44,467 bases of DNA from Dactylosporangium siamense (GTDB taxonomy: Bacteria > Actinomycetota > Actinomycetes > Mycobacteriales > Micromonosporaceae), in assembly GCF_016862795.1 (NCBI RefSeq), contig NZ_BONQ01000079.1:1-44467 (forward strand), in the 5' to 3' direction. The notes beneath the pieces are model-generated. The model was not told the DNA's origin. It searched no databases and worked only from the letters and a program-made list of their open reading frames with translations. Below, one piece after another: positions 33,788 to 41,120 of this stretch; within the stretch, counting starts at the first letter, position 1; the number at the start of each line of letters is the position of its first letter. The translations under genes and the position numbers were made by a program.

Positions 33788-34636
33788 GTGAGTACCTTCA
33801 TTCAGGTGACGCTCCTTCGCCGTCCTTCCCCCGTGGTCATGGGGGTGCTCAACGTGACTCCGGACAGCTTCTCCGACGGCGGCCGCTATGCCGGGCTCGG
33901 CGCCGCGGTCGACCACGCCATGCAGATGGTCGAGGAGGGCGCCGACGTCATCGACATCGGCGGCGAGAGCACCCGCCCGGGCGCCGACCGGGTCGACGCC
34001 CGGACCGAGCTGGACCGGGTCCTGCCGGTGATCCGCGAACTGGCCGCGGCCGGGGTCGTGATGAGCATCGACACGACCCGTGCGGCGGTCGCCGCCGAGG
34101 CCGTCGCCGCCGGGGTCGCCCTGGTCAACGACGTGTCCGGCGGTCTCGCCGACCCGGACATGGCCCGCGTGGTCGCCGACGCCGGCTGCCCGTGGGTGCT
34201 CATGCACTGGCGGGGGCATTCCCGGCGAATGACCGATTTAGCCCTTTACGACGATGTCGTCAAAGAGGTTTGTGCCGAACTGCTGGAGCGCGTCGACGAG
34301 GCCGTCGCCGCCGGCGTCGCACCCGAACGGCTGATCCTCGACCCCGGCCTGGGGTTCGCCAAGAAGGCCGAGCACACCTGGCGGCTGGCCGCGCACCTGC
34401 CGGAGCTGGTCGCGCTCGGGTACCCCGTCCTCGTCGGATCGAGTCGCAAGTCCCACCTCGGCCGGCTGCTGGAGGCGTCCGACGGGTCCGCCCGCCCGAC
34501 CGGGGACCGTGAGGCGGCCACGATCGCCACGACCGTGCTCTCCGTCGCCGCGGGTGCCTGGGGTGTGCGGGTCCATGAGGTCCGTGGCAACGTTGATGCG
34601 ATCAAGGTGTGGCAGGCCGTACAGGCGGCGCGATGA
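33788..34636 (+). CDS. folP: Dihydropteroate synthase
   Basis: A 282-residue cytosolic enzyme that joins p-aminobenzoate to dihydropterin pyrophosphate; it is the sulfonamide target. Both signatures are clear: VMGVLNVTPDSFSDGGRY and DIGGESTRPGADRV. MSIDTTRAAVAAEA, LVNDVSGG, DPGLGFAKKAEHTW and VGSSRKSHLG complete the TIM barrel. The GTG at 33788 is the most upstream reasonable start, but the Shine-Dalgarno sequence is weak. It begins the folP-folB-folK-DUF3180 run, each gene overlapping or nearly touching the next. It is divergent from the T4SS-like operon. Confidence 0.95.
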   Translation: MSTFIQVTLLRRPSPVVMGVLNVTPDSFSDGGRYAGLGAAVDHAMQMVEEGADVIDIGGESTRPGADRVDARTELDRVLPVIRELAAAGVVMSIDTTRAAVAAEAVAAGVALVNDVSGGLADPDMARVVADAGCPWVLMHWRGHSRRMTDLALYDDVVKEVCAELLERVDEAVAAGVAPERLILDPGLGFAKKAEHTWRLAAHLPELVALGYPVLVGSSRKSHLGRLLEASDGSARPTGDREAATIATTVLSVAAGAWGVRVHEVRGNVDAIKVWQAVQAAR

Positions 34637-35016
34637 AGACAGGCGGTGCCATGACGGCTGACCGGATCGCTCTGACCGGGCTCCGGGTCCGCGGCAACCA
34701 CGGCGTGTTCGACTTCGAGCGCCGGGACGGCCAGGACTTCGTGATCGACGTGGTGCTGGAGCTCGACCTCACGCCCGCCGCGAAGTCCGACGACGTCACC
34801 GACACCGTGCACTACGGCGAGCTGGCCGGGCGGCTCGCCGAGGTCGTCGCCGGCGACCCGGTCAACCTGATCGAGACCCTGGCCCAGCGCCTCGCCGACG
34901 TGTGTCTGGCGGATCCGCGGGTACGGGCAGCGACGGTCACCGTCCACAAACCCCAGGCGCCGATCCCGCTCGAGTTCGCCGATGTCGCCGTCATCATCCG
35001 CCGGGAGCGCACATGA
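34633..35016 (+). CDS. folB: Dihydroneopterin aldolase
   Basis: This 127-residue enzyme cleaves dihydroneopterin to hydroxymethyldihydropterin and glycolaldehyde in folate synthesis. RGNHGVFDFERRDGQDFVID, DTVHYGEL and TVHKPQAPIPLEFADV are diagnostic. Two starts are possible: ATG 34633, overlapping the folP stop as ATGA, and ATG 34651 six codons later. I give the coupled one. Its stop overlaps the folK start (ATGA). Confidence 0.94.
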   Translation: MKTGGAMTADRIALTGLRVRGNHGVFDFERRDGQDFVIDVVLELDLTPAAKSDDVTDTVHYGELAGRLAEVVAGDPVNLIETLAQRLADVCLADPRVRAATVTVHKPQAPIPLEFADVAVIIRRERT

Positions 35017-35534
35017 CGAGGGCCGTGCTGGCGCTCGGCAGCAACCTCGACGATCGCGAGGCCAACCTGCGCGGCGCGGTCGACGGGCTCGGCGACGTCG
35101 TGATGGCCGTGTCCGGGGTGTACGAGACACCCCCGTGGGGCGACCCCGACCAGCCGCACTACCTCAACGCGGTCCTGCTCGCCGTCGACCCGGCCGCGAC
35201 CCCCCGCGACTGGCTCGACCGGGCCCACCGGCTGGAGGACACCGCCGGTCGCGTGCGGGACCCGGAGCGCCGCTTCGGCCCGCGTACGCTTGACGTAGAC
35301 GTCATCGCCGTCTGGGACGACGACGACCGGCCGGTCATCACCGACGATCCGGAGCTGATCCTGCCCCACCCGCGGGCACATCTCCGGGCGTTCGTGCTCC
35401 GGCCGTGGCTCGACATCCAGCCCTACGGGCAGCTGCCGGGCCACGGATGGCTCTACGAGCTGGTCCGGGCCGCCCCGGTTGCCGCCGACCTCGCCGACCT
35501 GCGCCCGCGGGAAGACATCCACCTCGATTCGTGA
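35013..35534 (+). CDS. folK: 2-amino-4-hydroxy-6-hydroxymethyldihydropteridine pyrophosphokinase
   Basis: The 173-residue HPPK transfers pyrophosphate from ATP to hydroxymethyldihydropterin, the step before FolP. AVLALGSNLDDREANL, YETPPWG, QPHYLNAV and the signature RRFGPRTLDVDVI are visible, and the C-terminus has LPHPRAHLRAFVLRP. It starts inside the folB stop and is followed 15 bp later by the DUF3180 gene, the order seen in M. tuberculosis (Rv3606c-Rv3605c). Confidence 0.95.
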   Translation: MTRAVLALGSNLDDREANLRGAVDGLGDVVMAVSGVYETPPWGDPDQPHYLNAVLLAVDPAATPRDWLDRAHRLEDTAGRVRDPERRFGPRTLDVDVIAVWDDDDRPVITDDPELILPHPRAHLRAFVLRPWLDIQPYGQLPGHGWLYELVRAAPVAADLADLRPREDIHLDS

Positions 35535-35549
35535 TCTGGAGCCGAGCCG

Positions 35550-36122
35550 ATGGCCACGCCGTCACCCGACGAACCGAACGCGACCGGGCCCAAGGGCCGC
35601 ATGGAGCCGACCAGTCCGGCCACCCTCGTCATCGCCGCGCTCGCGACCACGGCGCTGTCCTGGATCGGCATCAGCAGCCTGTGGAACAGCCTGCCGACGC
35701 TGCCCTGGCTGCCGCCGCTGACCCTGATCGGCCTGGCGATCTTCGAGGGCTTCGAGGCCTACTCGACCCGCAACCGGATCCTCCGCAAGGAGGGCGCCGG
35801 CCCGCTGCAGCCGCTCATCATCGCGCGGTACGCCGTCCTCGGTAAGGCGTCCGCGCTGGTCGCCGCCCTGTTCGGCGGTCTCTACCTGGGCATGTCCTCC
35901 TGGCTGCTGACCCAGCGGGGGGTCCTGGCCAAGGTCTCCGAGAACCTGCCGCAGGCCCTGCTGGGCGTGGCGGGATCGATCGTGCTGCTCGCCGCCGCGC
36001 TCTGGCTGGAGCGGGCCTGCCGGGTGCCACCCAGCACCCGGGACAAGGATCTTCCCAGGCAGGGCCGCCTGGACGGTCGCCGTGAGGGCGATCGCACGGA
36101 GGACGAAAGCCTCGATCGATAG
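35550..36122 (+). CDS. DUF3180-family membrane protein
   Basis: A 190-residue protein with four membrane helices (around residues 24-43, 52-66, 94-115 and 128-150) and a basic, charged C-terminal tail. The short conserved stretch RIAR-like IIARYAVLGKASALVAALFGG is characteristic of DUF3180, an actinobacterial family almost always placed directly after folK. Its function is unknown. Linkage to folate genes is the only functional hint. It starts 15 bp after folK and is probably co-transcribed. Confidence 0.85.
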   Translation: MATPSPDEPNATGPKGRMEPTSPATLVIAALATTALSWIGISSLWNSLPTLPWLPPLTLIGLAIFEGFEAYSTRNRILRKEGAGPLQPLIIARYAVLGKASALVAALFGGLYLGMSSWLLTQRGVLAKVSENLPQALLGVAGSIVLLAAALWLERACRVPPSTRDKDLPRQGRLDGRREGDRTEDESLDR

Positions 36123-36231
36123 GCATCTGGAACAAACACTGTCGTCTTCCGCGCCCAAAGACTGTCGCAGGTCACAATCCGCGGTTACTGTGCGACCCGT
36201 ACCGGTCGTCGGCTGGCAGGAGGCGCGCGCG

Positions 36232-37614
36232 ATGGCGTACGACGACTCGCGGTTCCGCGGTGAACCCGGGTTCCGTGAGGAGCCCGACTTCCGCTCGGGC
36301 GGCGTGCCCGAGGATGCGCCGACGCTCGGGGTGTCCAACCAGTCGGTCTACACCCCCGGCTCCTACCCGGCCGCCGGCACCGACTACAGCGTGCCGCCGA
36401 CGGAGAGCACCCTGGGCCTGGCCGCCCGGCGGGCCGCGCCCAGCCCGGCGCAGCTCGGCGACGTCTTCGACGACCCCGAGCACGGCGAACCCGGCCGCGA
36501 CCGGCTGGCGGTCCACGCGCTGTGGGAGATGGTGCTGCTGCTCGCCACCGCCTCCCTGCTGTACCTGCTGCGCGACGCGCGGCCGGAGGCGCTGCGCGGT
36601 GCCGAGTTCGAGTCGCTCCTGCTCGCCGGGGCCGAGCTGGGTCTCGTCGCGATCGCCATGGGGCTCACCCTGCGGGCCGGCGCCGTCAACCTCGCGCTCG
36701 GTCCGATCGCCTACGCGTCGGCGCTGTTCTTCGCCGACAACTCCCACCGCGGTCTGGCGGTGACGGCCAGCATCACCGCCCTCGTCGCCCTCGGCGTCGG
36801 CGTGTTCATCGCGGTCCTGGTCGTCGGCTTCCACGTCCCCGGCTGGGCGGCCAGCCTCGGCGTGGCGCTCGCGCTCATGGCCTGGATCGCCGACCAGAAC
36901 GCGGAGCAGGTCGTCGCCGGTGCCTACGACCCGCACGACCAGGCGCTGTACTGGATGCTCGCGGTCGTCCTCGTCGGGGTCGTCGGCAGCGCCGTCGGCC
37001 TGGTCCGGCCGGTCCGCCGCTCGGTCGGCCGGTTCCGCCCGGTCGCCGACCCCGCCCGCCGCCGGGGTGGCGGCGCCGCCACCATCACCGGCCTGGCGAT
37101 CGCCGGCTCGGCCCTGCTGGCCTCGGTCGCCGGGGTGCTGACCGCCCTCGACGTCCGCGAGGTCACCACCACCGAGAACGGCATGGCCGCGGCCGGTCTC
37201 GCCACCACCGCCCTCGCCGTCGGTGCGGCCCTGATCGGCGGCACCTCCGCCTACGGCCGCCGCGGCGGCGTGTTCGGCACGGTCCTGGCCGTCGCCGCGA
37301 TCACGCTGCTGTTCCGGTACTCCGCCGCCGAGAAGTGGAACATCGCCCCGCTCGCGGTCGCCGGCGGCGCGATCGTGATCGGGCTGGTCGTGACCCGCCT
37401 GGTCGAGACCTTCGGCCGGCCACGGACCGTCGCGGACGAGGCGATCGAGGAAGAGGTCTGGACCCCGAGCACCGCGGGCTACGGCTCCTCCGCCCAGACC
37501 GAACCCGACAACGGCTGGTCGGCGTCGCGGACCGGCGGCTGGACGAGCCAACTGCCGGCTCGCACCACCGACGAGGACTGGGGCGTCGAGGAGCGGTGGG
37601 GCAGCAACCGCTGA
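36232..37614 (+). CDS. Orphan permease-like membrane protein (BPD_transp_2-like)
   Basis: The ATG at 36232 has AGGAGG 8 nt upstream and gives 460 residues; a 50-codon in-frame extension overlapping the previous gene is rejected. Residues 1-85 are a Gly/Pro/Asp-rich cytoplasmic region. About ten membrane helices follow, including GLVAIAMGLTLRAGAVNLAL and GWAASLGVALALMAWIADQN. These resemble the RbsC/LivH-type ABC permease core, in which the segment after a helix reads like LRAGAxNLxxxxxA. The C-terminal ~70 residues are charged and disordered. No ATP-binding or substrate-binding partner lies beside it. It may be a permease that lost its partners or works with an unlinked ATPase. Confidence 0.65.
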   Translation: MAYDDSRFRGEPGFREEPDFRSGGVPEDAPTLGVSNQSVYTPGSYPAAGTDYSVPPTESTLGLAARRAAPSPAQLGDVFDDPEHGEPGRDRLAVHALWEMVLLLATASLLYLLRDARPEALRGAEFESLLLAGAELGLVAIAMGLTLRAGAVNLALGPIAYASALFFADNSHRGLAVTASITALVALGVGVFIAVLVVGFHVPGWAASLGVALALMAWIADQNAEQVVAGAYDPHDQALYWMLAVVLVGVVGSAVGLVRPVRRSVGRFRPVADPARRRGGGAATITGLAIAGSALLASVAGVLTALDVREVTTTENGMAAAGLATTALAVGAALIGGTSAYGRRGGVFGTVLAVAAITLLFRYSAAEKWNIAPLAVAGGAIVIGLVVTRLVETFGRPRTVADEAIEEEVWTPSTAGYGSSAQTEPDNGWSASRTGGWTSQLPARTTDEDWGVEERWGSNR

Positions 37615-37632
37615 CCCTCCGGCCGGCCTCGC

Positions 37633-37638
37633 TAAGCT
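37633..37638 (+). promoter_or_regulatory. Predicted -10 element TAAGCT of a leaderless transcript
   Basis: TAAGCT ends exactly 6 nt before the ATG at 37645, which favours that ATG over the in-frame GTG at 37639. Confidence 0.5.
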
Positions 37639-37644
37639 GTGGTC

Positions 37645-37932
37645 ATGACCGACGCCACCCTTGCGGAGCTTGACGCGCTGTCCACCGAGGAACTCCGCGA
37701 ACGCGCCTTCAACCTCGCCCGGCAGCGTCGCGACGTGAAGTTCTTCTGGGACCTGTTCAAGCACGTCACGTCCAGCAACGACGAGACGCAGGACGGCTGG
37801 CTCGGCTCGCTGGACGCCACGATCGACGACGTCGTCGCGCTCTGGCGGGAGGTCACCGACCACACCTACGGCGAGTCCGAGCCGCTGGTGCGCGCCGCCT
37901 TCATCGACTACCTGATGTCGCCGGCCAAGTAA
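37645..37932 (+). CDS. Small acidic hypothetical protein
   Basis: A 95-residue soluble protein, predicted largely helical (LAELDALSTEELRERAFNLA, then VKFFWDLFKHV and DATIDDVVALWREVTDH). It has no signal peptide, membrane helix or motif I can name. Coding is supported by codon bias, a predicted leaderless promoter with perfect spacing, and clean boundaries (30 bp after the previous stop). The function is unknown. Confidence 0.7.
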   Translation: MTDATLAELDALSTEELRERAFNLARQRRDVKFFWDLFKHVTSSNDETQDGWLGSLDATIDDVVALWREVTDHTYGESEPLVRAAFIDYLMSPAK

Positions 37933-37980
37933 CTATCGGTAGTCGTTTATAAAACGTGTTTCCCGGGACTAATCCGGGGC

Positions 37981-38451
37981 ATGGCTGTTACTCGTTCGCG
38001 CTACCGCTCCGCCGCAAGCGCGGGCACGCTGGTGGCATTCCTGTTGGTGCTGATCTTCGGCAGCCCCTGGTACGTCGACTGGGTCAACTCGGGCAACCGT
38101 GGTCTGTTCCTGGAGACCCTGGCGTGGCCCGCGTGGAACTTCGACACCGACCAGTCGGTGCGTGACCTGCTGGCCGCCGATCTGAAGGCGATCCTGCTGG
38201 TCCTGTTCACCGCGGTGTTCATCAAACTGCTCGTCGGCGCGCAGCTCGCCAGCGCGCGCGGCACCATCTCGGCGATCCTCACCGGATGGGCCGCCTACAT
38301 CTTCGCGGCCGCGCTGGCCGCACTCATCACCGCGTTCCTGCTGGCCAACGCGTCGCTCGCGTCCGCGGTCATCGCCGCCACCGGCGGCGCCGCATACGCC
38401 CTCATCGTCGGCTGGATCGTCGGCCTGGCATCGATGGCGGGCCGCCGGTAA
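37981..38451 (+). CDS. Four-helix membrane protein, unknown
   Basis: A 156-residue protein with a basic N-terminus and four membrane helices (around residues 12-29, 64-84, 97-118 and 124-147). The first loop, about 35 residues, is rich in Trp and Asp (PWYVDWVNSGNRGLFLETLA). No family recognised. A relatively AT-rich stretch, CGTTTATAAAACG (37945-37957), lies 24 bp upstream and may include a promoter. It is convergent with the osmolyte-transporter ATPase gene, 52 bp apart. Confidence 0.7.
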   Translation: MAVTRSRYRSAASAGTLVAFLLVLIFGSPWYVDWVNSGNRGLFLETLAWPAWNFDTDQSVRDLLAADLKAILLVLFTAVFIKLLVGAQLASARGTISAILTGWAAYIFAAALAALITAFLLANASLASAVIAATGGAAYALIVGWIVGLASMAGRR

Positions 38452-38503
38452 CGCCTGGCGGCGCGAGACCGGCGACGGACCCCGCCGCCGGTCTCGCGCG
38501 GTG

Positions 38504-39496
38504 TCACCGGGTGGCGGCGTCGACCTCGGCCAGCGCTAGCTGTACATCCGCGGCGGACAGCAGACCGAGCACCTCGTCGCCGTCCCGCACCACCACCGAG
38601 CCCGTCCCCGACGCCAGCATGGTGCCGAAGGCGACCCGGAGCGTGGCGTCGGCGGCGACGGAGGGCAGGCCGTCGGGCGCGCCGTCCAGCGGGTGCAGCC
38701 GGTTGCGGGGGATCGGGGTCACCGACAGGCGCATCACCCCGCGGTCCTCGCCGATGAACTGCTCGACGAACGCGTTGGCGGGGCCGGCCAGGAGCTCCGC
38801 GGGGGTCGCGTACTGCTCCAGGTGGGCGTGGTCGGACAGCACCGCGATCTTGTCGCCGAGCTTGATCGCCTCCTGCAGGTCGTGCGTGACCAGGATCGTC
38901 GTCTTGCGCACGCTCTGCCGCAGACGCAGGAACTCGTCCTGCAGCCGGCCCCGGTTGATCGGGTCGACGGCGGAGAACGGCTCGTCCATCAGCAGCACCA
39001 CGGGGTCCGCGGCGAGCGCGCGGGCGAACCCGACCCGCTGGCGCTGGCCACCCGACAGCTCGTGCGGATAGCGGGCCGAGTACCGCCCCGGCTCGAGGCC
39101 GACCAGGTCCAGCAGCTCGTCGGTGCGCGCGGCGATCGTCTTCTTGTCCCAGCCGAGCATCCGCGGCACGGTGCCGACGTTGGCCCGGACGGTCTGGTGC
39201 GGGAACAATCCCACATTCTGGATGACGTAGCCGATCGTCCGCCGCAGTCGCACCGGATCGACGCTCGTCACGTCCTCGCCGTCGACCAGCACCCGGCCGC
39301 CGGTCGGCTCGATCAGCCGGTTGATCATCCTGAGGACGGTCGACTTGCCGCAGCCCGACGGGCCGATGAGCACGGTCACGTCGCCGCCGGCGATGTCCAG
39401 GCTCAGCTGGTCGACCGCCGTGGTGCTGTTCGGGTACGTCTTCACCAGCCGATCGAGGGTGATCGGCGCGCCGTCGGTCTTCGCGGTACGGTCCAC
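38504..39496 (-). CDS. OpuC/ProV-type osmolyte ABC transporter ATP-binding protein
   Basis: A 330-residue ABC ATPase with Walker A GPSGCGKST (about residues 45-53), Q-loop VIQNVGLFPHQTV, ABC signature ELSGGQRQRVGFARAL, Walker B VVLLMDEPFSAVDP and H-loop LVTHDLQEA. The C-terminal ~80 residues look like a CBS module (LASGTGSVVVRDGDEVLGLL), which senses ionic strength in OpuA/OpuC transporters. It would energise uptake of glycine betaine, carnitine, choline or proline. The GTG at 39496 has AGGAAGGA 6 nt before it, and that ribosome site lies inside the opposing permease gene. The divergent permease begins only 2 bp away. Confidence 0.9.
   Translation of the reverse strand: MDRTAKTDGAPITLDRLVKTYPNSTTAVDQLSLDIAGGDVTVLIGPSGCGKSTVLRMINRLIEPTGGRVLVDGEDVTSVDPVRLRRTIGYVIQNVGLFPHQTVRANVGTVPRMLGWDKKTIAARTDELLDLVGLEPGRYSARYPHELSGGQRQRVGFARALAADPVVLLMDEPFSAVDPINRGRLQDEFLRLRQSVRKTTILVTHDLQEAIKLGDKIAVLSDHAHLEQYATPAELLAGPANAFVEQFIGEDRGVMRLSVTPIPRNRLHPLDGAPDGLPSVAADATLRVAFGTMLASGTGSVVVRDGDEVLGLLSAADVQLALAEVDAATR
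39487..39492 (+). promoter_or_regulatory. Predicted -10 element TACGGT of the leaderless permease transcript
   Basis: TACGGT ends exactly 6 nt before the ATG at 39499 and lies inside the first codons of the opposing ATPase gene. No Shine-Dalgarno sequence precedes the ATG, so the permease is predicted to be leaderless. Confidence 0.5.
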
Positions 39497-39498
39497 GC

Positions 39499-40182
39499 AT
39501 GTCCTTCCTGGCTCGCGGTGAGGCGGGCAATCCCTGGTTTTCCTGGAGCTATATCCGGGATAACGGTGACACGCTCTGGGACGCGCTGGTGGATCATGTG
39601 GCCATCACCGTCTGGTCGGTCGCGATCGCGGTGGCCATCGCGGTGCCGCTGGCCGTGCTGGCGTACTGGGTACGCCCGCTCGCCACGCCGATTCTGACAT
39701 CAGCGAGCGTGCTTTACACGATTCCGTCGCTGGCCCTGCTCGCGTTCCTGGCCCCGTTCCTGGGCACCGGCCGCACCCCGGTCGTCGTGGCGCTGGTGCT
39801 GTACGCCCTGATCATCCTCATCCGCAACGCGCTCACCGGCCTGCAGCAGGTGCCCGGCGACGTGCGCGAGGCCGCGACCGCGATGGGCTACAGCCGGGCC
39901 GCCCGGCTGTGGCGGATCGAACTGCCGCTGGCGCTGCCCGCGATCCTGACGGGGCTGCGGCTCGCGACGGTCTCGACAGTGGCGTTGGTCACCGTCGGCT
40001 CGATCGTCGGCTCGCAGGGTGGCCTGGGCTCACTGATCCTGAACGGCTTCCGCGCCAGCCTCTACAAGGCGCAGATCCTGACCGCCACGCTCGTGTGCGT
40101 GCTGCTCGCCCTGACCCTCGACCTGCTGCTGGTCGGGCTGACCCGGGCACTCACGCCATGGATGAGGAGGCGGAGCTCATGA
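39499..40182 (+). CDS. OpuC-type osmolyte ABC transporter permease (first)
   Basis: A 227-residue permease of the ProW/OpuCB class with about six membrane helices. The EAA loop is visible as EAATAMGYSRAARLWRIELP, where the ATPase docks, followed by LALPAILTGLRLATVSTVAL. It starts 2 bp from the divergent ATPase gene and ends in a TGA overlapped by a 29-codon reading frame that leads into the second permease. Confidence 0.9.
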   Translation: MSFLARGEAGNPWFSWSYIRDNGDTLWDALVDHVAITVWSVAIAVAIAVPLAVLAYWVRPLATPILTSASVLYTIPSLALLAFLAPFLGTGRTPVVVALVLYALIILIRNALTGLQQVPGDVREAATAMGYSRAARLWRIELPLALPAILTGLRLATVSTVALVTVGSIVGSQGGLGSLILNGFRASLYKAQILTATLVCVLLALTLDLLLVGLTRALTPWMRRRSS

Positions 40183-40268
40183 GCGGCCAGCGCGGCGGCT
40201 CGGGCCGCTCATCATGTGACAGGTGTGGTTCAGGTCGGCGCTGGAGCGCAGCGGAGGCGACGGCATGA
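40179..40268 (+). CDS. Possible 29-codon coupling ORF between the two permeases
   Basis: ATG 40179 overlaps the first permease stop (ATGA). The frame then stays open for 29 codons and its TGA overlaps the second permease ATG (again ATGA). GAGGAGG lies 8 nt before the ATG. The peptide is Gly/Ser/Arg-rich with one CDRC. It may serve only to carry ribosomes across the 82-bp gap, or be chance. Confidence 0.3.
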   Translation: MSGQRGGSGRSSCDRCGSGRRWSAAEATA

Positions 40269-40954
40269 ACGTGATCAACGACATGTTTCTGTGGTTCAAC
40301 GACCCGTTGAACTGGACCAACCCCGACGGGATCCTGGTCCGCCTCCGCGAGCACCTGGAGATCTCGTTCCTGGCGGTGCTCTTCGGCTGCCTGGTCGCCT
40401 GGCCCGTCGGGATCTGGCTCGGCCGCCGCGGCGCCGGCTCCGGCGTCGTGGTCATCCTGTCCAACATCACCCAGGCGATGCCGGTCATGGCGCTGCTCAC
40501 CATCCTGTCGCTCGGCCCGCTCGGCATCGGCGTGCCGGCCGTGGTGGTCGCCCTCGCGGTGTTCTCGCTGCCGCCGTTGCTGGCCAACGCGTACACCGGC
40601 ATGCGCCAGATCGACGACGAGATCCGCGACGCGGGCAAGGGGATGGGCCTGACGCAGGCGCAGATGCTGTGGCGGGTCGAACTGCCCCTCGCCGTGCCCT
40701 ACCTCGCGACGGGCCTGCGCATCGCGACCACCCAGGTCGTCGCCACCGCCACCCTCGCGACCATCGTCAACGGCGGCGGCCTCGGCAACATCATCTACGC
40801 CGGGTTCGGCCTCGGCGCGGGTCGCGGCGACGCCCAGATCCTGGCCGGCGCGGTCCTGGTCGCGGGGCTCGCGCTGCTGGTCGACGGGCTGATGGCCCTG
40901 GTGGAGCGCAAGGTCACACCCAAGGTGTTGCGGCAGGCCGCAGGGCGGGTATGA
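40265..40954 (+). CDS. OpuC-type osmolyte ABC transporter permease (second)
   Basis: The ATG at 40265 has GGAGG 7 nt upstream and gives 229 residues; an in-frame start at 40223 is less likely. About six membrane helices, with the EAA-like loop DEIRDAGKGMGLTQAQMLWR followed by ELPLAVPYLATGLRIATTQV, define a ProW/OpuCD permease. It pairs with the first permease in the transmembrane heterodimer and is transcribed in the same direction as the binding-protein gene 166 bp downstream. Confidence 0.9.
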   Translation: MNVINDMFLWFNDPLNWTNPDGILVRLREHLEISFLAVLFGCLVAWPVGIWLGRRGAGSGVVVILSNITQAMPVMALLTILSLGPLGIGVPAVVVALAVFSLPPLLANAYTGMRQIDDEIRDAGKGMGLTQAQMLWRVELPLAVPYLATGLRIATTQVVATATLATIVNGGGLGNIIYAGFGLGAGRGDAQILAGAVLVAGLALLVDGLMALVERKVTPKVLRQAAGRV

Positions 40955-40998
40955 CGGGTCGTTACGAAACCGTGCCTGGTTGCGGTTGCCGATTTCCC

Positions 40999-41051
40999 AT
41001 AGGCGGAGTTGCCTATTCAACTAGCGGGCGGACTACATGCGAGCTGCATGT
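40999..41051. promoter_or_regulatory. Two inverted repeats upstream of the binding-protein gene
   Basis: ATAGGC-GGAGTT-GCCTAT (40999-41016) and ACATGC-GAGCT-GCATGT (41035-41051) both have perfect 6-bp arms. They sit in the 166-bp gap before the osmolyte-binding protein gene and could be operator sites for an osmotic or choline/betaine regulator. Their identity is not known. Confidence 0.4.
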
Positions 41052-41120
41052 CGACAGCGCCGTCCGTCGGACACGCGGCCGGTCACAGTGATCGCGCCGG
41101 GACACGGAAGGCGGGCCATT

